A DNA stretch of 64,000 nt from the NCBI RefSeq assembly GCF_036013525.1, contig NZ_CP107853.1, positions 8,742,001-8,806,000 on the forward strand, given 5' to 3'. The notes under the pieces are model-generated. The model did no database searches, was not told where the DNA came from, and saw nothing but the letters and a program-made list of their open reading frames with translations. The translations under genes were made by a program, and so were the position numbers. This DNA is from Nonomuraea sp. NBC_00507. Lineage in GTDB: Bacteria; Actinomycetota; Actinomycetes; Streptosporangiales; Streptosporangiaceae. Below, piece after piece: positions 17,441 to 26,328 of the stretch; position 1 is the first letter of the stretch; every line of letters begins with the position of its first letter.

Positions 17441-18249
17441 GAGTCCTCGCCCTCCAGCTCCGGGTCCTGTGCCAGGGCCTGGCGCGTCCGCTCGTCCCTG
17501 ATGGCCGCCCGCATCTGCCGCAGCGCCTCCCGCTGGCGCGCCCTGAGCCTGCGGCGCAGCTCCCGCTCCCTGGCCGCCTGCGCCTCGCGCCGGCGCGCGT
17601 GCTCCTCCCGCAGCTCCTCAATGCGCAGCACGTTGTCCGTGACGACGGCCTCCTCGCGCTGCCCGGCCGCCTCCAGGTGATCCTGGATCTCCTCCTCCGA
17701 CACCCCGAGCTGCCGGTGCTCGCGCATCCAGCGCTCCAGTTCCAAGTGCACGCGGGAGATCCGCCGCTCCAGGTCGGCCTCCTCCAGGCGCTCCCGCTCG
17801 GCCTGCTCGGCCTCCAGGTGCGCCAGCTCGGCCCGCTGCTCGGCGACCAGCCGGCGGTAGGCGTCCTGGCGGCGGCGCACGGCGTCGCTCAGCTCGCCGC
17901 GCCGGGCCCGCAGCCGCACCCGCCGGTCCTCGGTGTCGTCCTGGACCTCGTCGCTGCCGGTGAGCTGCCACGAGCGGTGCACCAGGGCCAGCAGGAACGC
18001 CGTCATGCCCAGGGTGATCACGATGGCGGTCAGCACCATGGCCTGCGGCAGCGGGTCGGCCATGCCCTGGGTCCCGGTGAAGGGCGGGCCGCCGGCGTCG
18101 CCGCCCGCGGTCACGATCAGCAGGTTCACCCCGTTGCCCAGCATGATCACGCCCGCCAGGACCCGTACCAGGCTGCGTTCGAGCAGCAGCGTCACCCCGG
18201 CCGCGAGCATCGCGCAGCACGCCGCCAGGGGCAGCAGCGACACGGTCAC
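17437..18249 (-). CDS. mnhC: Na+/H+ antiporter subunit C with long coiled-coil tail
   Basis: A 270-residue protein. Residues 1-98 are a normal MnhC/MrpC (NuoK homologue), with three membrane helices and VLAGVIMLGNGVNLLI and DPLPQAMVLTAIVITLGMTA motifs; family members usually end near 110-180. Residues ~99-270 are a highly charged Glu/Arg-rich heptad region (ELAHLEAEQAERERLEE, REAQAARERELRRRLRAR and similar), predicted by eye to be cytoplasmic coiled coil. GTG at 18249 (or 18243) overlaps the mnhA stop. The coupling to mnhD at the other end shows the tail is in the operon reading frame and not an artefact of a missed stop. Confidence 0.9.
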   Translation of the reverse strand: MTVSLLPLAACCAMLAAGVTLLLERSLVRVLAGVIMLGNGVNLLIVTAGGDAGGPPFTGTQGMADPLPQAMVLTAIVITLGMTAFLLALVHRSWQLTGSDEVQDDTEDRRVRLRARRGELSDAVRRRQDAYRRLVAEQRAELAHLEAEQAERERLEEADLERRISRVHLELERWMREHRQLGVSEEEIQDHLEAAGQREEAVVTDNVLRIEELREEHARRREAQAARERELRRRLRARQREALRQMRAAIRDERTRQALAQDPELEGEDS

Positions 18250-20984
18250 GTGTTCTCCCCGGCGTCGATCTGCCGGTCCAGCTCGGCGCCCAGGCCGCGC
18301 AGGATGTCCTGCACCATGCCGATCACCGACACGTACACGCCGAGGTCGAACAGCAGGCCCGTCGACACGTGCACGTGCCCGATCAGCGGCACGCTCACGT
18401 CGGCGGCGAGCATGTCCAGAGCCGCCGAGCCGAACAGCAGGCCGGCCAGCGCCGTCCCCGCCGACAGCGTCAACCCCACCCCCATCAGCACGCCCGCGTG
18501 CACCGGCACCGCCGTGGCCAGCTCGTTGCGGCCGCCCGCCAGGTACCGCACCATGATCGCCAGCCCGGCCACGATGCCGCCCGCGAACCCGCCGCCCACC
18601 GCGCTGTGCCCGATGAACAGCAGGTACACCGACAACACCAGCACCGTGTGGAACGTCAGCCGGGCCGTCACCTCGAACGCGATCACCCGCTGTCCCGGCG
18701 GCAGCGTGGCCGCCAGCCAGTGCGTGCGCTCGGCGGGCGGGTGCTCGCCCGGCTCGATGCGGTACGACCTGCGCCGCAGGAACACCATGCTGGTCAGGCC
18801 CAGGGTCAGCACGACCAGCACCGTGCTCTCGCCCAGGGTGTCCCAGGCGCGGATGTCGACGATCAGCGCGCCGACGATGTTGCGCATGCCCGCCTGCTCC
18901 GCCGCCGCCTCCATCAGCGCGCCGACCGGCTCCGTGCCGCGCGCGTCCATCGCCAGCACGGCGGCGCCCGTGGCCATCACGCCCACGGCCAGTCCGATCG
19001 CCGCGCGCAGCGGCATCGGCAGCCTGCCCTTGACCGGCTCGATCGGCAGCCGCCGCAACACCAGCGCGAACAGGACCAGGGCGACCGTCTCGGCCAGGAA
19101 CTGGGTGAGCGCCAGGTCGGGCGAGCCGTGCGCGAGGAACAGCAGCGCCGTGCCGTATCCGGTGAAGCCCACGATGACGGCCAGGAAGACGTACGCGCGG
19201 GCGAACAGCGCCAGCACCGCCGCCGCGATCGTCAGGACGGCCACGATCGGCTGCTCGGGCCGCTGCCAGCCGGTGACCGGCACGTCCACGCGCAGCACGC
19301 CGCCGTGCAGGAGGGAGAACACGCCGACGCCGACCATGGCCAGCAGCGTCAGCATCAGGTAGTCGGGCACGGAGCCGCGCTGGATGAGGCCGGTGAGCTG
19401 GAGGGCGAAGCGGTCCAGGCGGCGGATGAGCGCCCAGAACAGCTGACCGGTGTCGTACACGTGCAGCGCCGCGCCCGCCCTGGCCACCGGCTCCCTGGCC
19501 AGGAACAGCGCCACGCCAGCGGCCAGCGCCGCCGCCGACAGCAGCAGAGGTGTCGCGTGCGCGCTCCACAGCGCCAGGTGGCCGCCGCCGTACCAGGTGC
19601 CGAACCGGGCGGCCAGCGGCGCCAGCACCAGGCCCAGCACCGCCGGCAACGCCGTGGGCGCGAACATGGCCGCGGGCACCGGGTGCACCGGCCGCTCGGC
19701 CACGCCCGGCTTGGCGGCGAACGCCCCCCACAGGAAGCGCAGCGTGTACGCCGCCGTCAACGCCGACCCCGCCACCACGCCCGCCAGCACGATCGGGTCG
19801 TGCAGCAGCGCCTCCAGGGCGGCCTCCTTGCCGGCGAAACCGGCCAGCGGCGGCAGCCCGGCCATGGACGCCCCCGCCAGCATCGCCACCGCGCACACCC
19901 ACGGCATCGCCCGCCCCACCCCGCTGAGCTCGCCTGTCTCCCGGCTGCCCGCGGCATGATCGACGATGCCCACCACCAGGAACAACGCCGCCTTGAACAG
20001 CCCGTGCGCCGCCATCATGGCCGCCCCTGCCAGCGCGGCCCCCGAGCCGAAGAGCACGATGAGAAAGCCCAGCTGGCTGACCGTGCCGTAGGCCAGCAGC
20101 CGTTTGAGATCCGTCTCGCGCAGCGCCCGCCAGCCGCCCAGCAGCATCGTGAGCACGCCGAGCGGCACCGCCACCGCCCGCCACAGCGGCACGTCGCCGG
20201 CCACCGGGGCCAGCCTGGCCACCAGGTAGACGCCTGCCTTCACCATGGCGGCCGCGTGCAGGTACGCCGACACGGGGGTGGGCGCGGCCATGGCGGCCGG
20301 CAGCCACATGCTGAAGGGGAAGATCGCCGACTTCGCCAGCGCCCCCGTCAGGATCAGCACGGCGGCGACCGCGCCGAGGTCTCCCGGGGTGAGCGCGGAG
20401 ATCCGGTACGTGCCCGCCGCCTGGCCGGTGAGCACGAGCCCGCCCAGCATGGCCAGGCCGCCGAACGTGGTGACGATCAGCGCCTTCATCGCCGCCTGGC
20501 GGCTCATCCGGCTCTCCGGGTCGTACCCGATCAGCAGGTAGGAGAAGACGGTGGTCAGCTCCCAGAACACGTACAGGAGGAGCAGGTTGTCGGCCGTCAC
20601 CAGCCCCAGCATCGATCCGGCGAAGGCCACCATGGCGGCGCCGTAGCGCCCGAGCCCGTCGTCGCCCTCGGGGAAGTAGCGCGCGCTGTAGACCAGCACC
20701 AGCATCCCGACGCCGGTGACGAGCGTCATCATCAGCACCGCCAGCGCGTCGAACCGGAACGACAGCTCCATGCCCATCGCCCAGCTCGTGCCCCGGCTCT
20801 CCTGCGGCCCGCTCGGGGTGTGGCCGGAGGCGGCCCCGGGGACGAGCCACAGGGTGTAGCCGAAGGCGGCCGCCGGAGCGAGCGCCAGCAGGGCCAAGGA
20901 GCCGCGGCCCATGCGGCGGGCCAGCCAGGGAGCGCAGATGGCCGCCCCCGCATGCAGGATGAGCAGCGACTCCAGCGGCTCCAT
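18246..20984 (-). CDS. mnhA: Na+/H+ antiporter subunit A/B fusion
   Basis: A 912-residue large subunit. The NuoL-like N-terminal part has SFRFDALAVLMMTLVTGVG, LVTADNLLLLYVFWELTT and KSAIFPFSMWLPAAMAAPTPVSAYLHAAAMVKAG (the last shown across two family motifs). The ~90-residue DUF4040-like section (GYGTALLFLAHGSPDLALTQF) follows, and from ~residue 755 there is a fused MnhB domain (FHTVLVLSVYLLFIGHSAVGGGFAGGI). No separate mnhB exists because it is fused here, as in many actinobacteria. ATG at 20984 is preceded by GAGGAG. It is the first gene of the operon. Confidence 0.95.
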   Translation of the reverse strand: MEPLESLLILHAGAAICAPWLARRMGRGSLALLALAPAAAFGYTLWLVPGAASGHTPSGPQESRGTSWAMGMELSFRFDALAVLMMTLVTGVGMLVLVYSARYFPEGDDGLGRYGAAMVAFAGSMLGLVTADNLLLLYVFWELTTVFSYLLIGYDPESRMSRQAAMKALIVTTFGGLAMLGGLVLTGQAAGTYRISALTPGDLGAVAAVLILTGALAKSAIFPFSMWLPAAMAAPTPVSAYLHAAAMVKAGVYLVARLAPVAGDVPLWRAVAVPLGVLTMLLGGWRALRETDLKRLLAYGTVSQLGFLIVLFGSGAALAGAAMMAAHGLFKAALFLVVGIVDHAAGSRETGELSGVGRAMPWVCAVAMLAGASMAGLPPLAGFAGKEAALEALLHDPIVLAGVVAGSALTAAYTLRFLWGAFAAKPGVAERPVHPVPAAMFAPTALPAVLGLVLAPLAARFGTWYGGGHLALWSAHATPLLLSAAALAAGVALFLAREPVARAGAALHVYDTGQLFWALIRRLDRFALQLTGLIQRGSVPDYLMLTLLAMVGVGVFSLLHGGVLRVDVPVTGWQRPEQPIVAVLTIAAAVLALFARAYVFLAVIVGFTGYGTALLFLAHGSPDLALTQFLAETVALVLFALVLRRLPIEPVKGRLPMPLRAAIGLAVGVMATGAAVLAMDARGTEPVGALMEAAAEQAGMRNIVGALIVDIRAWDTLGESTVLVVLTLGLTSMVFLRRRSYRIEPGEHPPAERTHWLAATLPPGQRVIAFEVTARLTFHTVLVLSVYLLFIGHSAVGGGFAGGIVAGLAIMVRYLAGGRNELATAVPVHAGVLMGVGLTLSAGTALAGLLFGSAALDMLAADVSVPLIGHVHVSTGLLFDLGVYVSVIGMVQDILRGLGAELDRQIDAGENT

Positions 20985-20998
20985 GGGCTCCTCAGGCG

Positions 20999-21023
20999 GG
21001 ACGTACTTTTTCCGGCTACGTCC
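20999..21023. promoter_or_regulatory. Inverted repeat in mnhA leader
   Basis: GGACGTA (20999-21005) and TACGTCC (21017-21023) form a perfect 7-bp inverted repeat, 15-39 bases upstream of the mnhA start. It could be an operator for the Mrp operon or a small 5' leader hairpin. Nothing in the sequence names the ligand. Confidence 0.35.
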
Positions 21024-21042
21024 GCCCAATCTCCATGCTTCG

Positions 21043-21073
21043 ACCCCCGCCGCGACGCAGGCACGGCGGGGGT
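21043..21073 (-). terminator. Hairpin terminator after the aminopeptidase gene
   Basis: ACCCCCGCCG (21043-21052) pairs perfectly with CGGCGGGGGT (21064-21073), with an 11-base loop, 40 bases downstream of the aminopeptidase stop. No T-run follows, as is common in high-GC actinomycetes. It separates that gene from the mnh operon. Confidence 0.6.
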
Positions 21074-21112
21074 TGACCCGAACGTCACCAGTCCCAGGAC
21101 TGGACGCGAAGG

Positions 21113-22525
21113 TCAGGTCTGAGCAGCGGCGGCGCAGGCGCCGGGGCGCGGCGCGCGGGTCGTGATCAGGTAGTGGTCGATCTGCCGCTCCAGGCAGGAC
21201 GTGCCGCCCTGGTAGGCGAGGTGGCCGTCGGCGTCGTTGGTGAGCAGAACCCCGTGGTCCAGCTGCGCGGCCAGCCTCTTGGCCAGCTGGTACGGCGTCG
21301 CCGGGTCGCGGGTCGTGCCCACCACCACGATCGGCGGCGACCCCTTGGCCCGCACCTTCCTGGTGAACCTGGTGCCCTTGACCGGCCAGTACGGGCAGGC
21401 GGACTCGGGGTGGTCGACGCACATGATGGCCCTGTTCGCCTCCAGCAGGTTGCTGTACGTGCCGTTGGGCAGCCGGCCGGTGTAGGAATCGGCCAGCCTC
21501 AGCAACAGCGTGCCGTCACCCTTGAAAGCCGCGCCCAGCGCCTGGCGCAGGAACGGCCAGTAGGCCTTCGAGTACATCGCCCGCAGCACGGCAGTGCTGA
21601 CCAGGGACTCGGTGACCTGCCTGCCGTCGTAGGTGTTGCGCAGCGGCGCCCGGTCGGCCCGCTTGAACAGCGCCAGCAGCCGCTTTTCCGCCGCGGCGAC
21701 CGTATGCTTCGTGAACGGGCAGTCCTTGGCCTTGAAGCAGTCGCGCAGGAACGACACCACCGCCACCTGGAAGCCGGCGGCCTGCGACCGGCCGAACTCC
21801 TCACCGGTCTGGCTCGGGTCCTCGGCGCCGTCGAGCACCATGGCGCGGATCCGGGTCGGGAACAGGTCGGCGTATCTGGTGCCGAGGTAGGTGCCGTACG
21901 ACCAGCCGAAGTACGTCAGTCGCTTCTCACCCAGCGCGGCACGCATGACGTCCATGTCGCGCGCCGCCTCGCCGGTGCCCACGTGCTTGAGCAGTTGCTT
22001 GCCCGAGTTGACCTCGCAGCCCTTGGCGAACGCCTGCTGCCACTGCTTGACCTGCTTGATCTCCGCCTTGGTGTCAGGGGTTCCGTCGGCGGCGTGATAG
22101 GCGTCCATGGCGAGCGGCGGCAGGCAGCGCACGGGCGAGGACCGGCCGACGCCGCGCGGATCGAAGCTGACCACGTCGAAACGTTGCCGGACGGCCGCCG
22201 ACACCGCCGATTTGTCGATTTTGAGATGGTCGACCCCCGAGTCGCCGGGACCGCCGAAGTTCAGCACGATCGAACCGATCTTTTTCCCGGTCGCCGGGAG
22301 CCGGATCATGCTGATCTTAATCTGCTTGCCACTGGGATTCGAATAGTCCAGTGGCACGCGTAATTTCGCGCATTCGAACCCGTCGCCACAGGAGGTCCAG
22401 CTCAAGCGTTGACCGTAGTAGCCACCTGGTTTTTCGGCCGCGGCGGCCGGAGCCGTACCGGTGAGACCGGTGACGGCGATCAAGCCTGCGAGGGCAGGCG
22501 CAATGATTTTGATTGAGTGTCGCAT
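21113..22525 (-). CDS. Secreted tripeptidyl aminopeptidase (S33 alpha/beta hydrolase)
   Basis: A 470-residue secreted serine peptidase of the Tap/SlpD/SlpE type. It has a signal peptide with a basic start (MRHSIK), a hydrophobic core and an APAAAA region near residue 30. The oxyanion region is VLNFGGPGDSGVDHL, and the nucleophile elbow GWSYGTYLG puts the catalytic Ser near residue 209. A late DPATPYQ Asp and a DGHLAY His complete the triad, and a TAP-like C-terminal domain holds cysteines likely to be disulfide-bonded. ATG at 22525 is chosen because it gives a clean signal peptide; a TTG at 22531 is possible. No good Shine-Dalgarno sequence is seen. Confidence 0.9.
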   Translation of the reverse strand: MRHSIKIIAPALAGLIAVTGLTGTAPAAAAEKPGGYYGQRLSWTSCGDGFECAKLRVPLDYSNPSGKQIKISMIRLPATGKKIGSIVLNFGGPGDSGVDHLKIDKSAVSAAVRQRFDVVSFDPRGVGRSSPVRCLPPLAMDAYHAADGTPDTKAEIKQVKQWQQAFAKGCEVNSGKQLLKHVGTGEAARDMDVMRAALGEKRLTYFGWSYGTYLGTRYADLFPTRIRAMVLDGAEDPSQTGEEFGRSQAAGFQVAVVSFLRDCFKAKDCPFTKHTVAAAEKRLLALFKRADRAPLRNTYDGRQVTESLVSTAVLRAMYSKAYWPFLRQALGAAFKGDGTLLLRLADSYTGRLPNGTYSNLLEANRAIMCVDHPESACPYWPVKGTRFTRKVRAKGSPPIVVVGTTRDPATPYQLAKRLAAQLDHGVLLTNDADGHLAYQGGTSCLERQIDHYLITTRAPRPGACAAAAQT

Positions 22526-22676
22526 GAACAAAAGGTGAAGGAGAATTCTTGCGAGCCCCTTTAAGCAAGCTGGAATAGATCACTTGCAAGCCGCGCGGAC
22601 GCCCCTGACCTGGCGGGGCAGGGCAGCGGGCGAAACCAGGTGACGGGAAGCAGCGGGCGCGAGAGCATGGCGGGTG

Positions 22677-23219
22677 ATGGATGAGCGGCGTGTGATACGC
22701 GTTTCGAAATATCTGGCCCGGCATCTGCGGCACGATCCGCAGCGCATCGGCATCACGCTCGACGCCAACGGCTGGGTGCCGGTCGAGGAGTTGCTGCGGG
22801 CCGCCGCCGAGCACGGGTTCCCGATCACGGCGGCTGAGTTGGCGCAGGTCGTCGAGTCCAACGACAAACGGCGCTACGCGCTCGAGGACGGCAGGATCCG
22901 GGCCAGTCAGGGGCATTCCGTGCCGGTGGATCTCGACCTGCCCGCCGTCGAGCCCCCCGAGGTGCTCTATCACGGGACCGTGGCGCGGTTCGTGGGGGCG
23001 ATCAAGAACCAGGGGCTGCGGCCGATGAGCCGCCATCACGTGCACCTGTCACACGACCGGGAGACGGCGACGCGGGTGGGAGCGCGGCGGGGCGTCCCGG
23101 TCGTGCTGGTGGTGAGGGCCCGCGAGATGCACGCGGACGGCCACGTGTTCCGGCGCAGCGCGAACGGGGTGTGGCTGGTCGATCACGTGCCGCCCGGCTA
23201 CCTGCGCTTCCCGTCGTGA
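22677..23219 (+). CDS. kptA: RNA 2'-phosphotransferase KptA/Tpt1
   Basis: A 180-residue KptA/Tpt1 enzyme, which moves an internal RNA 2'-phosphate to NAD+, giving ADP-ribose 1'',2''-cyclic phosphate. Family motifs are VSKYLARHLRHDPQRIGI at residues ~8-25, the winged-helix segment GWVPVEELL, LYHGTVARFVGAI, the active-site MSRHHVHLSHDRETA, and a C-terminal ANGVWLVDHVPPGYL. The bacterial role is unclear because bacteria lack fungal-type tRNA splicing. ATG at 22677 directly follows a possible GTG at 22674. No RNA ligase is adjacent. Confidence 0.92.
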   Translation: MDERRVIRVSKYLARHLRHDPQRIGITLDANGWVPVEELLRAAAEHGFPITAAELAQVVESNDKRRYALEDGRIRASQGHSVPVDLDLPAVEPPEVLYHGTVARFVGAIKNQGLRPMSRHHVHLSHDRETATRVGARRGVPVVLVVRAREMHADGHVFRRSANGVWLVDHVPPGYLRFPS

Positions 23220-23267
23220 AGCACCCCGCGGTCTCGTCGTCGCCGAACAGCCACGCCTTGTGCGCCA

Positions 23268-24248
23268 TCATGGAGTGGTCGGCGGCCCGGAGCGCTCGGC
23301 GGCGCGGCGGAGCCGGTCGAAGACCTCGCGGAGGACCGGCACCAGCTCCGGCGGGTCGAGGACCTCGAAGTCGAAGCCCTTGACCGCGATGTAGATCGCC
23401 AGTTCGTCGAGCGCGTTGGAGCCGGTGACGTACAGGCAGGTGTTCGCGTCCACCGCCTCCAGCCGCCCCGCACCCGCCGAGGTCTGGGGCGCGACCGCTT
23501 CCAGGGGCGCGTGGAAGAGGATGCGGGCCTGGTAGCGGTACGGCGCGGACGTGATGGCCCTGGACACGTACGCGGCCACGTCCGGCGCGGGCGGCGTACG
23601 CGGCTCGAACCGGGCCCCCGGCATCCCCAGCGGCCCGTCGATGCGGTCCACCCGGAACGTCCGCCAGTCCTCCTTGGCCACGTCCCAGGCCAGCAGATAC
23701 CACCGCCGCGGCGTGTGGACCAGGCGGTGCGGCTCGACCTCCCGTTCGGACAGGCCCCCGCGTCCCTGGTAGCGCAGGCGCAGGCGGCGCCGGTCGCGGC
23801 AGGCGGCGGCGAGCCCGGTCAGCAGGTCGGCGCTCACGGCGGGGGCGGCCGCGCCGGCCAGCGGCACCGTCGCGGCCTGGAACGCGCTCACCCGGTGCCG
23901 CAGCCGTGACGGCAGCACCTGCTGCAGCTTGGTCAGCGCCCGCAGCGCGCTCTCCTCCAGCCCGGCGACGCTGCCGGTGGCGGCGGTGTGCAGGCTGATC
24001 ACCACGGCCACGGCCTCCTCGTCGTCGAGCAGCAGCGGCGGCAGGGCGGCGCCCACGCCGAGCCGGTAGCCGCCGGCCACGCCAGGGGTGGCGTCCACCG
24101 GGTAACCGAGGTCACGCAGCCGGTCGATGTCGCGCCGCACGGTCCGCAGCCCCACCTTGAGCCGTTCGGCCAGCTCGGCGCCCGTCCAGTCGGCGCGCGC
24201 CTGGAGGAGGGAGAGCAGGCGGAGCAGCCGGGCGGACGTTTCCCACAT
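23268..24248 (-). CDS. YafY-type WYL-domain transcriptional regulator
   Basis: A 326-residue HTH_11 plus WYL regulator. The N-terminal winged helix (residues ~5-60, [23 protein letters not shown], then [17 protein letters not shown]) is followed by a WYL ligand-binding domain ([32 protein letters not shown]) and a WCX-like C-terminal domain. ATG at 24248 is preferred. It is divergent from the epoxide hydrolase gene with a 64-bp intergenic region carrying a good operator, so it probably controls that gene and itself. Confidence 0.9.
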   Translation of the reverse strand: MWETSARLLRLLSLLQARADWTGAELAERLKVGLRTVRRDIDRLRDLGYPVDATPGVAGGYRLGVGAALPPLLLDDEEAVAVVISLHTAATGSVAGLEESALRALTKLQQVLPSRLRHRVSAFQAATVPLAGAAAPAVSADLLTGLAAACRDRRRLRLRYQGRGGLSEREVEPHRLVHTPRRWYLLAWDVAKEDWRTFRVDRIDGPLGMPGARFEPRTPPAPDVAAYVSRAITSAPYRYQARILFHAPLEAVAPQTSAGAGRLEAVDANTCLYVTGSNALDELAIYIAVKGFDFEVLDPPELVPVLREVFDRLRRAAERSGPPTTP

Positions 24249-24268
24249 GCATCCCATTGTGCTGCCAC

Positions 24269-24293
24269 ATTGGTGCCAGAGGCTGTCACCAAT
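24269..24293. promoter_or_regulatory. Operator between WYL regulator and epoxide hydrolase
   Basis: ATTGGTGCCA (24269-24278), gaggc, TGTCACCAAT (24284-24293): a 25-bp dyad with nine of ten positions matching. It lies midway between the two divergent starts and is the natural binding site for the WYL regulator. Confidence 0.6.
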
Positions 24294-24312
24294 GCTTCCT
24301 ACAGTCGGAGAC

Positions 24313-25467
24313 ATGACGAAGAGCGACATCACCCCCTTCCGCGTCGAGATCCCGCAGGCCGCCATCGACGATCTCCGCGACCGGCTCCGGCGTACGCGCT
24401 GGGCCCCCGAGCTGCCCGGCGTCGATTGGGAGCGCGGCGTGCCCACGAGCTACCTGCGCGACCTGGCCGGCTACTGGGCCGACGGCTTCGACTGGCGCGC
24501 CCAGGAGGCGGAGCTGAACGCGTACCCGCAGTTCATCACCACGATCGACGGCGCGGACGTGCACTTCCTGCACGTCCGCTCGGCCGAGCCGGACGCCACC
24601 CCGCTCCTGCTGCTGCACGGCTGGCCGGGCTCGGTCGTCGAGTTCCTCGACCTCATCGGCCCGCTCACCGACCCGGTCGCGCACGGCGGCGCCGCCGCCG
24701 ACGCCTTCCACCTGGTGATCCCGTCGCTGCCCGGCTACGGCTTCTCCGGCCCGTTGCGCGAGACCGGCTGGACGGACGGACGCACCGCCGCCGCGCTGGC
24801 CGAGCTGATGACCAGGCTCGGCTACGACCGGTACGGCGTGCAGGGAGGCGACGTCGGCGCCTTCATCGCACCCCTGATGGGCCGCCTCGCCCCGGACAAC
24901 GTCATCGGGGTGCACGTCAACGGCCTGCTCACGTTCCCGACCGGCGACCCGGCGGTCATGGGGTCGCTGACGGAGGCCGAGCGGGGGCGGCTGGGCGGGA
25001 TGGAGGAGTGGCAGCAGAAGCTGGGCGCGTACATGAGCCTGCAGGGCACCCGCCCGCAGACCATCGCCGCCTCCCTGCACGACTCCCCCGCCGGGCAGCT
25101 GGCCTGGATCGTGGAGAAGTTCAAGGACTGGACCGACCCGGCGGCCAAGCTGCCCGAGGACGCCGTGGACCGGGATCGCATCCTTACCAACGTGAGCATC
25201 TACTGGTTCACCGAGACGGCGGGGTCGTCGGCGCACACGTACTTCGAGCGGTTCAACGACTTCAGCGCGTGGGGGCCGGTGGAGCGCGGGACCGTGCCGA
25301 CGGCGGCGGCGGTGTTCCCGACCGACTACTCCGTGCGGCCGCTGGCCGAGCAGGTGCACAACGTGGTGCGGTGGTCGGAGTTCGACCACGGCGGCCACTT
25401 CGCCGCCCTGGAGACGCCCGGCGTGCTCATCGGCGATGTGCGGGAGTTCTTCCGGTCGCTCGCCTGA
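24313..25467 (+). CDS. Epoxide hydrolase (EHN/alpha-beta hydrolase)
   Basis: A 384-residue microsomal-type epoxide hydrolase homologue. It has the N-terminal EHN domain ([23 protein letters not shown]) followed by an alpha/beta hydrolase fold. [17 protein letters not shown] carries the HGxP oxyanion motif, and [14 protein letters not shown] places the nucleophilic Asp near residue 180. A late [13 protein letters not shown] segment supplies the His. ATG at 24313 has GGAG just upstream. It is divergent from and probably regulated by the WYL gene. Some homologues act as juvenile-hormone-like or cyclic epoxide hydrolases; the real substrate is unknown. Confidence 0.9.
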   Translation: MTKSDITPFRVEIPQAAIDDLRDRLRRTRWAPELPGVDWERGVPTSYLRDLAGYWADGFDWRAQEAELNAYPQFITTIDGADVHFLHVRSAEPDATPLLLLHGWPGSVVEFLDLIGPLTDPVAHGGAAADAFHLVIPSLPGYGFSGPLRETGWTDGRTAAALAELMTRLGYDRYGVQGGDVGAFIAPLMGRLAPDNVIGVHVNGLLTFPTGDPAVMGSLTEAERGRLGGMEEWQQKLGAYMSLQGTRPQTIAASLHDSPAGQLAWIVEKFKDWTDPAAKLPEDAVDRDRILTNVSIYWFTETAGSSAHTYFERFNDFSAWGPVERGTVPTAAAVFPTDYSVRPLAEQVHNVVRWSEFDHGGHFAALETPGVLIGDVREFFRSLA

Positions 25468-25487
25468 GCCCCCGGCGGCATGCGAAA

Positions 25488-25512
25488 GCCCGGCTTCCAC
25501 GCGAGGCCGGGC
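25488..25512 (+). terminator. Hairpin after epoxide hydrolase
   Basis: GCCCGGC (25488-25494) and GCCGGGC (25506-25512) form a 7-bp stem around an 11-base loop, 21 bases after the epoxide hydrolase stop. Confidence 0.5.
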
Positions 25513-25529
25513 CTCGCCGTGGCGTCAAG

Positions 25530-25843
25530 GGGACGCACGGCGCGGCACCGAGGTCCTGGCCATCGACAACCGGCCCAAGATCACGCAGGCGCTGGCGGGG
25601 CAGATCACGACATCTGGGCCAAGGACATCAGCACCCAGCACGGCCGCATCCTCAGCCGCATCGGCGCCCACCATGTCGTCTTCCCCGAGCACGACATGGG
25701 CGAGCGGGTCGCGCACCTGGTCAGCGGGCGCGCCGGGCGAGGAGTTCACCTACGCCGACGCCGAGACCGAGCTGTCCTATGGTGACGTCATCCTGGTCTC
25801 CGGGCGTACCGAGCAGGTCGAGCGCTTCGCGGAGCTCCCCTGA
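25530..25843 (+). pseudogene. Decayed TrkA/KtrA-type potassium channel regulator
   Basis: Fragments of a TrkA-N/TrkA-C protein lie in alternating frames. RGTEVLAIDNRPKITQALAGQIT is in one frame (from ~25,537). DIWAKDISTQHGRILSRIG with AHHVVFPEHDMGERVAHLVSGR is in the next frame (~25,609-25,734). GEEFTYADAETELSYGDVILVSGRTEQVERF returns to the first frame and reaches a normal stop at 25,841. The nucleotide-binding glycine loop and the segments between the fragments are missing, so there are at least two internal deletions. This explains most of the 417 bp (25,468-25,884) without an intact gene. Confidence 0.85.
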
Positions 25844-25884
25844 GTGGGCACGGTCTTGGCTAGTCTGGTGAGCGGAGGCCATTG

Positions 25885-26328
25885 ATGCGCGCACGCGATC
25901 TCGCCGTCGAATTCCCGACGGTCACCATGGACACCCCGGCCCTCGATGCGGCCAAGCTGCTGGCCGAGCAGGACCTTCCCGGTCTCATCATCGTCGACGA
26001 CGGGCGGCCGCTCAGCATCCTGCCGGGCACGCAGGTGCTGCGGCTGGCGGTCCCGCCGTACTGCCAGGACGACCCGGCGCTGGCGCGGGTGGTGGACGAG
26101 GCCCATGCCGACCTGTTCCTGCGCAAGCTCGGCGGCAAGACCGTCCGCGAGTGCCTGCCGGAGCAGCCCCGGGAGTTGCCGTTGGCCGACCTGAAGGCGA
26201 CCGTGCTGGAGCTGGCGGCGCTCATGGCCCGCACGCGCAGCCCGGTGGCCGCCGTCGTCGACGGTGAGGGGCGGCTCGTGGGGGCGGTCACGCTGCAGTC
26301 GCTGCTGGACCACGCGCTGGAGCTGTGA
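25885..26328 (+). CDS. CBS-domain protein
   Basis: A 147-residue protein made of a CBS-domain pair. MRARDLAVEFPTVTMDTPALDAAKLLAEQDLPGLIIVDD is the first CBS half and SPVAAVVDGEGRLVGAVTLQSLLDHAL the second (each quoted as family-like pattern, not in full). Such pairs bind adenosyl nucleotides. In other actinomycetes similar genes precede SLC13/ArsB permeases, but here the neighbour is the trkA remnant. ATG at 25885 is preceded by GCGGAGG. It ends one base from the MerR gene stop, convergently. Confidence 0.85.
   Translation: MRARDLAVEFPTVTMDTPALDAAKLLAEQDLPGLIIVDDGRPLSILPGTQVLRLAVPPYCQDDPALARVVDEAHADLFLRKLGGKTVRECLPEQPRELPLADLKATVLELAALMARTRSPVAAVVDGEGRLVGAVTLQSLLDHALEL

Noticed and set aside
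18369..21122. A 917-codon plus-strand frame opposite mnhA/mnhC
   Set aside because: The translation is Gln/His/Arg-rich shadow of the Mrp genes, whose subunit motifs and stop-start overlaps are unambiguous.
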